64,000 nucleotides of DNA, taken from Hohaiivirga grylli. Lineage in GTDB: Bacteria; Pseudomonadota; Alphaproteobacteria; Rhizobiales; Beijerinckiaceae. The notes below the pieces were generated by a model. That model saw only the letters and a program-made list of their open reading frames with translations, did no database searches and was not told the origin of the DNA. Position 1 is the first letter of the stretch. Every line of letters begins with the position of its first letter. Below, piece after piece: positions 16,801-24,095 of this stretch. The position numbers and the translations under genes are program-made. The stretch covers positions 372,001 through 436,000 of the forward strand of contig NZ_JBBYXI010000002.1 of the NCBI RefSeq assembly GCF_039655745.1, written 5' to 3'.

Positions 16801-17007
16801 AGTTTATGTATTAAAACTGTTATTCGGCTTCAACCAAGCTCAAATACCATCAGGCTGGTCCCTCATAATGAAGGTGGGGTTTTTGAGCAACGTCACAATG
16901 ATGATGCCGATTCTTTCCGTTGGGATTTTGCAAGTATTTCAAGGCTTAAGGAACGGCAGTGTCATAAAATTAAAGTTGATGTTTTGGGAGATTACAACCT
17001 TCCATAA
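13828..17007 (+). CDS. cas9: Cas9 endonuclease, type II-C
   Basis: RNA-guided double-strand DNA nuclease. 1059 residues, the compact size of type II-C Cas9. RuvC-I is at the N-terminus (FDMGTNSIGWAVW, catalytic D8); an Arg-rich bridge helix follows at about 58-82 (RRIPRQARRRRDRFVQRR). RuvC-II is VVIELAREF (E534), HNH is EIEIEHILPWSRTLDDGNAN (H616), RuvC-III is HHAIDAIVIGA (D755). All catalytic residues are present, so it should be active. The C-terminal 300 residues (PAM-interacting region) show no known match by eye. The start ATG at 13828 has GGGGGAG 5 nt upstream and puts RuvC-I at the N-terminus; the frame is open to 13771. No csn2 or cas4 follows, which defines subtype II-C. Confidence 0.97.
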   Translation: MGLRFSFDMGTNSIGWAVWRTGLDELGVFGKDAPKELLQSGVRIFKDGRNPKDGSSLAEMRRIPRQARRRRDRFVQRRDNLLKALIAEGFMPEQELERKQLASLDPYLLRAKGLNEPLTASEMGRILFHINQRRGFKSNRKADRKNSENGVIAEGAKRLTQALIEQGSRTYGEFLWTRQRGQGGDSSRPRDPERLPTRIRMDGQGASALYEFYPTREMMLHEFHTLWGIQQSYNPAVFKSDLREKIEKIIFYQRPLKPPKIGRCTFVSEDFRTPKALPSVQEREMLERLNHIRLLDAAGYERPLTLQERDVLASALRNTDKMTFKGLRKGLKLGGDIRINFEETGEKHLSGCVTNKILSKPDHFGPRWNTLPLEDKDAFITKLLQADDDDALIIQLMKEYGLDHEHAEACATIPLPEGYSRLGSTANTAILDALTHEVDERGFVISYAEAVKRAGWHHSDERTGEIWQRLPYYGQVLQRHIIPGSMDPIDKKKDKAAYWGRISNPTVHIGLNQLRRLVNALIIKFGHPDQVVIELAREFKLSQRQKEELQKTNRRNRDANEARRKRMEGFAEFTGANMSRMKLFEAQMVDGVVQCPFSGRVIPLSKLYTSEIEIEHILPWSRTLDDGNANKVLCYRDMNRIKRGKSPFEAFGNEPQWPDILARAAALPKEKRWRFYPDAMDVFTKKGDFLDRQLNETQYLSRLAKTYLGCICDPTQVYVTPGRLIGLLRGKWGLNGLLGNDNQKNRTDHRHHAIDAIVIGAMTRGILQTVAREAGKAEQQEHGNIIGRIPEPFDNFRHHIRESVESITVSHKSEQGKSGALHEDTAYGFIHSPAEAAEIGNLVRRKPLVDLTAGEVDRIRDPKHRLALQERLAGLRDAKGKVRDSKELMDILKAYAAENGIRRIRIGKEDKSAYPIKDKKSHEVYKAVIPGENHHIDVVQMRDGKWECFAASIFEVNQKDWRPLWEREKLGGKLVMRLHKGDMVQIQDADGSLCIKTVIRLQPSSNTIRLVPHNEGGVFEQRHNDDADSFRWDFASISRLKERQCHKIKVDVLGDYNLP

Positions 17008-17050
17008 ACAGATATCATGATCGGGGCTTAAAGCATGGAGGAGTATTTCT

Positions 17051-17974
17051 ATGCTGGGACAGATCGTAGAGGTTACAGGTGAGGGGCGACATCTTTCGTT
17101 AGAGCGTGGCTTTTTAAAAATATCTATGGGATCAGATGTCTTAGGTAAGGTTCCACTCGATGATATAGAGGCTGTTATTGTTGCGCATCCGGCTGCAAGC
17201 CTGACGACGCAGGTGCTTGCAGCATTAGCGCAACGTAGCGTCCCAGTTGTCATAAGTAACGAAGCTTTTCGACCGTGTTCTTGTTTATTGCCAATTGATG
17301 GACATTTTGCCCAGGGTAAAAGAATAGAGGCACAGGCTGAGGTTTCACTACCTGTGCGGAAAAGATTATGGGCTGATATCATCAAAGCTAAAATCAAAGC
17401 TCAAGCCGCTGCCTTGGAACATACCGGCAAAGATGCAAGCCTGTTTTACACTATGAGCAATGCCGTGCGCTCAGGTGATGTTGATAATCTGGAGGCACAG
17501 GCTGCTCGTCGCTATTTTCCTGAAATGTTCGGGAAAAACTTTTACCGTTATCGTGACGGAGGCGGAGTTAACGCTGCCCTCAATTATGGTTATACTGTTT
17601 TACGTGCTGCAACTGCCCGTGCAATTGTTGCAAATGGCTTACATCCCTCTCTTTCGCTTAAACATCAGTCTGCTGGTGAAGCATTGAGACTGGCGGATGA
17701 CCTTATGGAGCCATTTCGGCCTGCTGTAGATATTATTGCTTATCAAATGTCTCAGGTTGAGGATTTCAGTGAGCTTGATGTCAATATGAAGCGCCAGCTC
17801 TCAGCTGTACTTCACGCAGACTATGAGACTGAAGACGCGCTTTCGCCTCTCTCAAATGTATTGAACCGGATGTGCTCTTCTCTGGCTCAGGTATTTACCG
17901 GAGAACGCGCTAAAATATGGCTTCCTGTTTCCTCTATTCCAGTTTCAGAAAAAGATGAGGCATTTATGGATTAG
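17051..17974 (+). CDS. cas1: Cas1 adaptation integrase
   Basis: Metal-dependent integrase that inserts new spacers together with Cas2. 307 residues: N-terminal beta domain, then the helical catalytic domain. Catalytic positions by family pattern are E148 (NLEAQAARRYFPEMF), H205 (GLHPSLSLKH) and D217/E220 (DDLMEPFRP). AGCATGGAGGAG lies upstream of the ATG. It is 43 nt after cas9 and 4 nt before cas2, so the three form one operon. Confidence 0.96.
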   Translation: MLGQIVEVTGEGRHLSLERGFLKISMGSDVLGKVPLDDIEAVIVAHPAASLTTQVLAALAQRSVPVVISNEAFRPCSCLLPIDGHFAQGKRIEAQAEVSLPVRKRLWADIIKAKIKAQAAALEHTGKDASLFYTMSNAVRSGDVDNLEAQAARRYFPEMFGKNFYRYRDGGGVNAALNYGYTVLRAATARAIVANGLHPSLSLKHQSAGEALRLADDLMEPFRPAVDIIAYQMSQVEDFSELDVNMKRQLSAVLHADYETEDALSPLSNVLNRMCSSLAQVFTGERAKIWLPVSSIPVSEKDEAFMD

Positions 17975-17978
17975 CCGT

Positions 17979-18320
17979 ATGTCGAAATTTATCGCATTAT
18001 CGGGGTATAGAATTTTGTGGGTTATGGCGCTTTTTGATTTACCTGTTTTGACAAAAGCGGAGCGAAAACGCGCTACAAAATTTCGAGCCTACTTACTGGA
18101 TGAAGGTTTCTCGATGATGCAGTTTTCCTGCTACCTGCGTTTTACTGCTGGCAAGGAGCAGGCCGAGGCTCTTACGCGCCGTATCGGCAGAGCCGTTCCG
18201 AAAGCCGGAAAAGTGGATGTAATCTGGTTTACCGATAAACAATACGAAGGTATTCAAAGCTACCGAGGCCAAACAGATACCGAGCGCCCTTCAAAGCCAG
18301 ATCAGCTACTTCTATTTTGA
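17979..18320 (+). CDS. cas2: Cas2 adaptation subunit
   Basis: Ferredoxin-fold partner of Cas1 that holds the prespacer in the integration complex. 113 residues from the ATG at 17979. The first strand VMALFDLPVLTKAERKRATKF contains the conserved aspartate D20; FSMMQFSCYLRF is the typical second strand. A longer frame from 17955 overlaps cas1 and adds a non-conserved MRHLWISR, so it was not chosen. Its stop codon lies inside the first conserved block of the array 2 leader, leaving no gap between cas2 and the leader. Confidence 0.94.
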   Translation: MSKFIALSGYRILWVMALFDLPVLTKAERKRATKFRAYLLDEGFSMMQFSCYLRFTAGKEQAEALTRRIGRAVPKAGKVDVIWFTDKQYEGIQSYRGQTDTERPSKPDQLLLF

Positions 18321-18423
18321 AAAAAATGACTGAAAGTAAGCTATTTTTACTTAGAAAAGTTCATTTTTTCTTGAGTTTAAACAGTAAAAAACCCTCTAAA
18401 AACATAACGTTAATAGAGGGTCG
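18318..18423 (+). promoter_or_regulatory. Leader of CRISPR array 2
   Basis: Starts at the cas2 stop codon and runs to the first repeat. It is similar over most of its length to the leader of array 1, and nearly identical over the last 60 bp, including AGTAAAAAACCCTCTAAAAACAT and GTTAATAGAGGGTCG. It carries the same hairpin whose minus strand ends in TTTTTT. TTGAGT, 18 nt, TCTAAA could be a plus-strand promoter. Confidence 0.72.
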
Positions 18424-18907
18424 GTTCTAGCAGGACTCAGTTTGCGGGCCAAGCACAACTCAAAAGCATGGCTTATCTTTTCTTGGGCGGTTCTAGCAGG
18501 ACTCAGTTTGCGGGCCAAGCACAACATCAGAGAAAGAGCTAAAATCAGGCTACCTGTTCTAGCAGGACTCAGTTTGCGGGCCAAGCACAACCCTCAATAT
18601 TGGCAACCATTCCAACGTTATGTTCTAGCAGGACTCAGTTTGCGGGCCAAGCACAACTATGGAAATAGGAAGAAGCACTGATAGCATGTTCTAGCAGGAC
18701 TCAGTTTGCGGGCCAAGCACAACATGGCAGTCACTATCTCCATGTAGATCTTTGTTCTAGCAGGACTCAGTTTGCGGGCCAAGCACAACCGCCAAGAATT
18801 ATAAGAACATGCCCCGGAAGTTCTAGCAGGACTGAGTTTGCGGGCCAAGCACAACAGGTCGATGAAGTGCATAAAAGAATCGAAGATTCTAGCAGGACTC
18901 AGTTTGC
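18424..18907 (+). CRISPR. CRISPR array 2: seven full repeats plus one truncated, seven spacers
   Basis: Repeats start at 18424, 18490, 18556, 18622, 18688, 18754, 18820 and 18886. The first six are identical to the array 1 consensus, the seventh has one change (GACTGAG), and the eighth starts ATTCTAG and stops after about 22 bp. All seven spacers are exactly 30 bp, typical of type II. The decay at the right end and conserved leader at the left give plus-strand polarity. ORFs called across this array on either strand are artefacts of the repeat. Confidence 0.98.
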
Positions 18908-18940
18908 TATCAAATATATTTTATTGAGCGCTAAATATGA

Positions 18941-18968
18941 AAAAGCCCCGGATGTTCCCAGGGCTTTT
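18941..18968. terminator. Bidirectional terminator between array 2 and the porin gene
   Basis: AAAAGCCC / GGGCTTTT stem, with a T-run on both strands. It can end the pre-crRNA from the left and the porin mRNA from the right. Confidence 0.7.
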
Positions 18969-18998
18969 ATTCTTGTAACTCTGATCAGAAGTCACGCT

Positions 18999-20348
18999 TT
19001 ACGCGGAAGGGCCTTGCCATTGGTCTTCGGATGAGATGGTCTTGGCGTAGCCATTGTTATACGAGAGCACGCGGCCTTTGGGGTCTGTGCGGGTATAGAC
19101 AACTTCAATACCAATATCGAAGTCTTTAATGGGCGACCAGATCAGGTTGGAACCAACGCGCCATTCTGCCGTATCAACGAAGCCGACGTTGTAATTTCCA
19201 AGGACAGCATCATTAAAGACGCTTGAGCCGTTGCGGTCGTAGTCGATTTTCATATATGAGGCATAAACATTCTGACGGATGGATGGTGTCCAGTAGTGGA
19301 GCAGATCAATCATGGCAGACCAGCCTTTGGTCTTTTTGATGCTGCCATTAGCGCCCATCACGGCATCAGCTATCGGGATGTTCACATTCTCATGGAATGC
19401 ATAGTTGCTGGCACCGATATAGCTGAGGGCACCTTCTGTATAGGCAACTTCAGCCCATAACTCGTCACCTGCTGCAATGAAGGGCAGGTTCAGCTTGACT
19501 GCACCTTTAACCGCATAGCCGTATTTCGTGTCACGCGTATTGGTGACGGGGTCATCAACCCGTCCAGCATAACGGGAATATGATGGACGAACCTGATGTA
19601 ATGCGGCTGCCAACTGAGCTCCACCCCAGCTCTGGTTGACCATGAGAGACCCAACAAAATCAGGTGCACTTTGGCCTGCTGAATCGTACCCGACATTGGT
19701 GTAGGTGTATTTATAATCACCGTCGTAAGCGACACCTGTAAATTTCTTATACATGCGGCGCTCTTCACCATCTTCGATCGCAGCGGTCAAAGACCAGCCG
19801 TTTCCAAAGTTAAACGTATAGCCAAGGGCTTGTGTTTTAGCATCAGAGCTTCGGATTGGTGTGTAATTGTAGTTGTTCGCGTAGAAGTCAAAGAAAGATT
19901 GAATCCGCCCCGCTGTCAGACCCGCAAACTGGATATAGGCGTATTCCAGACTGGCACCCTTACCAGTGCCAGTGCCCATTGTGTGGGTGCCAGAGTTCAG
20001 CCATGCAGCATCACCGTGAATGAGCTGATAACGCAGATAAGCGCGGGCCATTCCGTAAGGTGTATTGGTGCGGACATCTAGGTTAAAACGTGTCAGGGCG
20101 CCAAAGCCCATGGAGTCAGAGTTTCTTTTGTAGGACTGCTGAACAACAGTTTCAGCGTTCACACGTCCACTGATCTGGACACAGGTGTCCGACCCCGGGA
20201 TATAAAAAAAGCCCTGACCATGGTTAGAGCAAACCCGTACATATTCACCAGGTGCTGATTTAACCGCTGGCAGATCAGCCGCATAAGCTGAAAAACCTGC
20301 AAGAGCAGTTGCGGAACTTAAGCTAAGTAATAGACCGTGTTTAAACAT
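18999..20348 (-). CDS. Outer-membrane porin (porin_2 family), 3' end apparently frameshifted
   Basis: Trimeric general porin of Hyphomicrobiales. 449 residues as read, from the ATG at 20348, which has AGGAGGGGG upstream. Signal peptide about 1-23 (LSSATALAGFSAYA), then ADLPAVKSAPGEYVRVC, a disulfide pair typical of the family (CSNHG, SDTCVQISGR), and many amphipathic strands. The reading frame ends in WQGPSA with no aromatic C-terminus. One frame over, the same DNA encodes FRVKRDF followed by TGA at 18985-18987, the standard porin ending with the terminal Phe that BAM recognises. A one-base loss near 19009-19013 would explain this. Either a real mutation or a sequencing error. Confidence 0.85.
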   Translation of the reverse strand: MFKHGLLLSLSSATALAGFSAYAADLPAVKSAPGEYVRVCSNHGQGFFYIPGSDTCVQISGRVNAETVVQQSYKRNSDSMGFGALTRFNLDVRTNTPYGMARAYLRYQLIHGDAAWLNSGTHTMGTGTGKGASLEYAYIQFAGLTAGRIQSFFDFYANNYNYTPIRSSDAKTQALGYTFNFGNGWSLTAAIEDGEERRMYKKFTGVAYDGDYKYTYTNVGYDSAGQSAPDFVGSLMVNQSWGGAQLAAALHQVRPSYSRYAGRVDDPVTNTRDTKYGYAVKGAVKLNLPFIAAGDELWAEVAYTEGALSYIGASNYAFHENVNIPIADAVMGANGSIKKTKGWSAMIDLLHYWTPSIRQNVYASYMKIDYDRNGSSVFNDAVLGNYNVGFVDTAEWRVGSNLIWSPIKDFDIGIEVVYTRTDPKGRVLSYNNGYAKTISSEDQWQGPSA

Positions 20349-20734
20349 TCTACCCCCTCCTAGACTTAGAGAATTTTCTTCTGGCAAATGGGGGGAGGTA
20401 AAACAATCTTAGATATAATTAGAAAAACATTTTACAAATTTTAGTTGTATTTCAGTGACATGAGACAATTTGTCATTTCTGTCTCCGCAAAGTGGTTTGA
20501 AATATAAGGAATAGTAAAATTTTTTATATTTTATTTTTTGAGTTCTTGATTTAGCGCAAGAAAATAAAACGACATCTTATTGCTGAATTTTAAGCATTGA
20601 GGAGGACGTTTGAGGTGGAGTAAGCCATAAAAAAGAATAATACATGGTCCTATGACTGTTCCTGCCTAAAGCGTGACCTATCTTACTCTTAACCCCGCAT
20701 TTTCAGTGACATATCGGGGAGAGAGGAACGTCAT
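20349..20734. other. 386-bp AT-rich gap between divergent porin and Gly-rich genes
   Basis: No gene seen. The 12-mer TTTCAGTGACAT occurs twice, at 20451-20462 and 20701-20712, once near each gene; GACAATTTGTC (about 20464-20474) is a near palindrome. These could be shared regulator sites. Contains long A/T runs, probably the porin promoter area. Confidence 0.4.
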
Positions 20735-21058
20735 ATGAGTGCAACACTTATTAATCTTGTTATTCAGCTTCTTTCAGGTGCAGCCGGTGGTAATGCGCTT
20801 GGTAATATTCTGAAGCAGTTTAACCTTGGCCCGCTTGGCAATACAATTGCAGGTGCGCTTGGTGGTGCTGGCCTTGGCCAGATGCTGCCGTCAATTCTGG
20901 GTAGCCTTGCCTCTAGTGGTGTTGATGTTGGTTCTGTTGCAGCCAATTCAGGTATTGATCTGGGCTCTCTGGTTAGCTCGGTTGTTGGAGGTGGCGCTGG
21001 TGGTGCTGTGCTGACGCTTATTGCAGGTGCAATTGCCAAGGCCCTGAAGCAGCAATAA
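20735..21058 (+). CDS. Small Gly-rich hydrophobic protein of unknown function
   Basis: 107 residues, almost without charge. It consists of alternating hydrophobic and glycine-rich segments: LVIQLLSGAAGGNALGNIL, LGNTIAGALGGAGLGQML, VSSVVGGGAGGAVLTLIAGAI, ending KALKQQ. The GxxxG/glycine-zipper pattern suggests membrane insertion or oligomer packing; no export signal is distinct from the rest. A strong ribosome site (GGGGAGAGAGGA) precedes the ATG, and a terminator follows 17 nt after the stop, so it is a single-gene transcript. Similar proteins occur in Hyphomicrobiales as hypotheticals, from memory. Confidence 0.75.
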   Translation: MSATLINLVIQLLSGAAGGNALGNILKQFNLGPLGNTIAGALGGAGLGQMLPSILGSLASSGVDVGSVAANSGIDLGSLVSSVVGGGAGGAVLTLIAGAIAKALKQQ

Positions 21059-21075
21059 TCTCTGAGACTATTATA

Positions 21076-21098
21076 AAGACCCGCCTTTGGCGGGTCTT
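21076..21098 (+). terminator. Terminator after the Gly-rich gene
   Basis: Perfect ten-pair stem AAGACCCGCC / GGCGGGTCTT with a TTT loop, then ATTTATTT. Confidence 0.85.
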
Positions 21099-21169
21099 AT
21101 TTATTTAAGTTTTTATTTGAAGAAAAAGTCATTTGAATATTTGGCTGAGTCTTTTTTATGGAGGCTCTC

Positions 21170-22483
21170 ATGCCCGGTACAATTCTTGTATGGGTTGGTG
21201 TTGCCGTTATTATCGGTGTCATTTATGCCTTAATCAAACAATTCGAAACGCGGCTAGTGCTTATTGTTGCTGGTCTGGTGATGTGTACCGTTGCCGGGGA
21301 TCCATTTCTCGCGTTAACAGAGTTTTCCAAAAATATGGTGCTCGTCACACTCGTGCAAACCATCCTTGCTGTCATGGGGTTTGCCTGTGTCATGAAGGTG
21401 ACCAAGTGTGATGCGCATCTGATCAATCTGCTGGTTGGGTTATTGTCGAGTGTTCGGTTCATTCTTGTGCCCGCTGCAATGATTGTCACAGCTTTCATCA
21501 ATGTCTCGTTGCCCAGCGCGGCGGGGTGTGCTGCTGCTGTTGGTGCTATTCTCATCCCCTTGATGATCTCGCTTGGCGTAAGACCAGCAATGGCGGCCGC
21601 TTCCGTGATGGGGGGAACATTTGGCAGCATGTTGTCGCCCGGGTTGTCTCATAATGCCTATATTGCTGAGAAACTGATGAGCACAGATGTTATCCATGTC
21701 ATTGCTGTTCATTATTGGGCTGATATCGTATGCATTCTGGTTGGTGCAGTTGTTCTTGGTAGTGTTGCCGTTTTCCTGAAAGAGAACAAGGGTTATGTAC
21801 CAGATGCAGACCATACGGTTTTAAAGCTAGAGCGGCCAAATATTATCTATGCAATGGTGCCATTGGTACCCGTGTTTCTGCTGATTTCCAGCGCATATCT
21901 GGGTGCCCCCGATGCGCCTGAATGGGCGAAGAGTACTCTTAGTAATATGCCATGGCTGAATAAACTCCCTGTGCCCATTGCTATGTTTATCGGTGCTATT
22001 CTTGGGGTGGCTGTGACACGTTCCAATCCATCTCAATGTGTCAAAGAGTTCTTTGACGGAATGGGAAATGCGTATGCTTCCATTTTGGGGATTATCATAG
22101 CAGCCGGTGTCTTTGTTGCCGGGATGAATGCTGTCGGGCTTGTGGATGCCTTCATTGAAATTCTTAAGAATGCCGGGAGTGCTGCACGCTGGGCGGCTGC
22201 TTTCGGGCCATTTCTTCTGGCTGTCATTACCGGTTCGGGGGATGCAGCGGCTCTGGCTTTTAATGCCGCTGTTTCGCCCCATGCCGAAAAATTTGGAATG
22301 ACAGTTCCACATCTTGCAAGCCTTGCAACACTTGCAGGTACGTTAGGGCGGACAATGTCACCTCTTGCTGGTGCTGCAATTGTCTGTGCCGGGATTGCTG
22401 GTGTTAATCCGCTGGAAATTGCCAAGCGACAGGCCCCGGGAATGATTATCTGCCTGTTTGTTGCAATTTTGATGTTGCAGTAA
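21170..22483 (+). CDS. DcuC-family anaerobic C4-dicarboxylate carrier
   Basis: Polytopic inner-membrane transporter, 437 residues with about 12 hydrophobic segments. Family features: INVSLPSAAGCAAAVGAILIPLM, GGTFGSMLSPGLSHNAYIAE and the mirror segment TGSGDAAALAFNAAVSPHAE with MSPLAGAAIVCAG near the C-terminus. Substrates in the family are C4-dicarboxylates or related acids; here the neighbour (an amidohydrolase 26 bp downstream) suggests an amide-linked substrate or its product. The ATG at 21170 is preceded by GGAGG; an in-frame ATG at 21158 overlaps that site and is less likely. Confidence 0.88.
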   Translation: MPGTILVWVGVAVIIGVIYALIKQFETRLVLIVAGLVMCTVAGDPFLALTEFSKNMVLVTLVQTILAVMGFACVMKVTKCDAHLINLLVGLLSSVRFILVPAAMIVTAFINVSLPSAAGCAAAVGAILIPLMISLGVRPAMAAASVMGGTFGSMLSPGLSHNAYIAEKLMSTDVIHVIAVHYWADIVCILVGAVVLGSVAVFLKENKGYVPDADHTVLKLERPNIIYAMVPLVPVFLLISSAYLGAPDAPEWAKSTLSNMPWLNKLPVPIAMFIGAILGVAVTRSNPSQCVKEFFDGMGNAYASILGIIIAAGVFVAGMNAVGLVDAFIEILKNAGSAARWAAAFGPFLLAVITGSGDAAALAFNAAVSPHAEKFGMTVPHLASLATLAGTLGRTMSPLAGAAIVCAGIAGVNPLEIAKRQAPGMIICLFVAILMLQ

Positions 22484-22509
22484 CATGCCTGAATAAGTGT
22501 GAGGTTGTC

Positions 22510-23814
22510 ATGACGGACGTTATCGCAGAAAAGGTTGCAAGGCTTCTTCCCGCAATGATTGTGCAAAGACGTGATCTGCATAAGCATCCTGAGCCTGGCT
22601 GGACGGAATTCCGAACCTCGGCAATTATCAGTAAACGTCTGTCAGAACTCGGCTACAAACTCACGCGTGGCAAAGATGCAGTTGTCAAAGACAGCATGAT
22701 GGGTGCCCCGTCCGACGCAGCCCTGAAACAAGAGCAGGAGCGCGCAATCCGGCAAGGTGCTGATCCCGAGTTAGTCCGTGATATGGAAGGCGGTCTCACA
22801 GGTCTATGGGCTGATATGGAATTCAAGGGAGGCAAGGGGCCAAAGTTTGCTCTGCGCTTTGATATGGATTCTAATGACGTCATAGAGACAGAGGATCCAG
22901 AGCACCGCCCGAATAAGGAGGGTTTTGCATCTGTTAATCATGGGGCCATGCACGCCTGCGGACATGATGGACATGTTTCCATCGGGCTGGCCGTTGCCGA
23001 GCTTCTGGCTGATATGAAAGATGAACTGAAGGGTTCTGTGCGTCTGATCTTTCAACCAGCTGAAGAGGGTGTGCGTGGGGCTGGGCCGATGGTTGATGCC
23101 GGCTGTGTCAAAAACGTTGATATTATCGTCGGCACCCATATCAGTTTTCAGGCCGATAAAACCGGTATGATTATCTGTGGGACACGTGGCTTCCTTGCGA
23201 CGACAAAATGGGATGTCGATTTTACAGGTAAATCAGCCCATGCCGGTGCGGCGCCTCATGAGGGGAAGAATGCACTTCTTGCAGCCTGTGCCGCCACCAC
23301 AAACATGCATGCTATTGCCCGCCATGGTGATGGCATAACCCGCATTACTGTCGGAAGGCTTGAGGGCGGGCAGGGCAGAAATATTATTCCGGCCCATGCT
23401 CATCTCGCTATGGAGACCCGTGGCTTGACCAGTGAGCTCGATGATTACATGACAGGTGAATGCCGCCGGATTATTGAAGCCGCTGCGCTGATGTGGGATT
23501 GCTCTTACAATATCAAAGTGATGGGCGGCACCAAGAGTGGTGAGCCAACGCCGGATATGGTTGAGCAGGCCATGAAGGTTGCCACTTCAATGCCTGCTTT
23601 TACTGAGGTAGTTGGAATAAAAGATTTCGGAGCCAGTGAAGATTATTCACATATGATGTCTGCCGTGCAGGCTAATGGTGGCAAAGGAATTTATGTACAG
23701 GTTGGATCAACCCGAACAGCAGGCCATCACAATGATCACTTCGACTTTGAAGAGAATGATATGGTTGTGGCAGCAGAATTCCTCGTCAAACTTGTGAGGT
23801 CGTACCTTGGATAA
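22510..23814 (+). CDS. M20-family amidohydrolase, AbgA-like
   Basis: Metal-dependent amidase of the aminobenzoyl-glutamate hydrolase A type. 434 residues. Metal-site motifs: RFDMDSNDV near 117, HACGHDGHVSIG near 154, PAEEGVRGAGP near 190, and EDYSHMM near 376 for the last ligand. A long insertion near 60-110 (DAALKQEQERAIRQGADPELVRDMEGG) is typical of AbgA and not of HipO. It starts 26 nt after the carrier gene with AGTGTGAGG before the ATG, so uptake and cleavage are probably coupled. The true substrate is unknown. Confidence 0.85.
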   Translation: MTDVIAEKVARLLPAMIVQRRDLHKHPEPGWTEFRTSAIISKRLSELGYKLTRGKDAVVKDSMMGAPSDAALKQEQERAIRQGADPELVRDMEGGLTGLWADMEFKGGKGPKFALRFDMDSNDVIETEDPEHRPNKEGFASVNHGAMHACGHDGHVSIGLAVAELLADMKDELKGSVRLIFQPAEEGVRGAGPMVDAGCVKNVDIIVGTHISFQADKTGMIICGTRGFLATTKWDVDFTGKSAHAGAAPHEGKNALLAACAATTNMHAIARHGDGITRITVGRLEGGQGRNIIPAHAHLAMETRGLTSELDDYMTGECRRIIEAAALMWDCSYNIKVMGGTKSGEPTPDMVEQAMKVATSMPAFTEVVGIKDFGASEDYSHMMSAVQANGGKGIYVQVGSTRTAGHHNDHFDFEENDMVVAAEFLVKLVRSYLG

Positions 23815-23821
23815 TCAGAGA

Positions 23822-24064
23822 TCAGGCAAAATCTGTGCCGAGATCTCCCATTCCAGGGACAAGATGCTCACGCAAGACATTATTTCCCTGTTTCAGGGCA
23901 ATCCGTTGCCTTGGATAAACAAGTAAAGCCTGCTCGTAAGCGGCTAAAGCCACATTGTAGTTTGTAATGGCTGCTATGACTTCAAGCGCCTCTGTGCCGT
24001 CACGTGTGCGCAGAGAGATGATGAAGGTGGTATCTGTTTGATTGAGCTGCTTATTCATGGTCAT
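23822..24064 (-). CDS. Small protein of unknown function
   Basis: 80 residues: MTMNKQLNQTDTTFIISLRT, then a helix (TEALEVIAAITNYNVALAAYEQALLVYPRQRIALKQG) that looks like a single TPR-like unit, and an acidic end. AAAGGA lies 12 nt upstream of the ATG at 24064; the frame also opens at a TTG at 24085. It is convergent with the AbgA-like gene and 31 nt after the membrane-protein pair, so it may be the last gene of that operon. Confidence 0.6.
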   Translation of the reverse strand: MTMNKQLNQTDTTFIISLRTRDGTEALEVIAAITNYNVALAAYEQALLVYPRQRIALKQGNNVLREHLVPGMGDLGTDFA

Positions 24065-24095
24065 GATCTGGAGCAGTCCTTTCAATTCTCAAGGC

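Noticed and set aside
18396..18872. Open frames of 64-79 codons across array 2 on both strands
   Set aside because: They repeat the same peptide once per 66 bp because the repeat-spacer unit is divisible by three; pure CRISPR artefacts.
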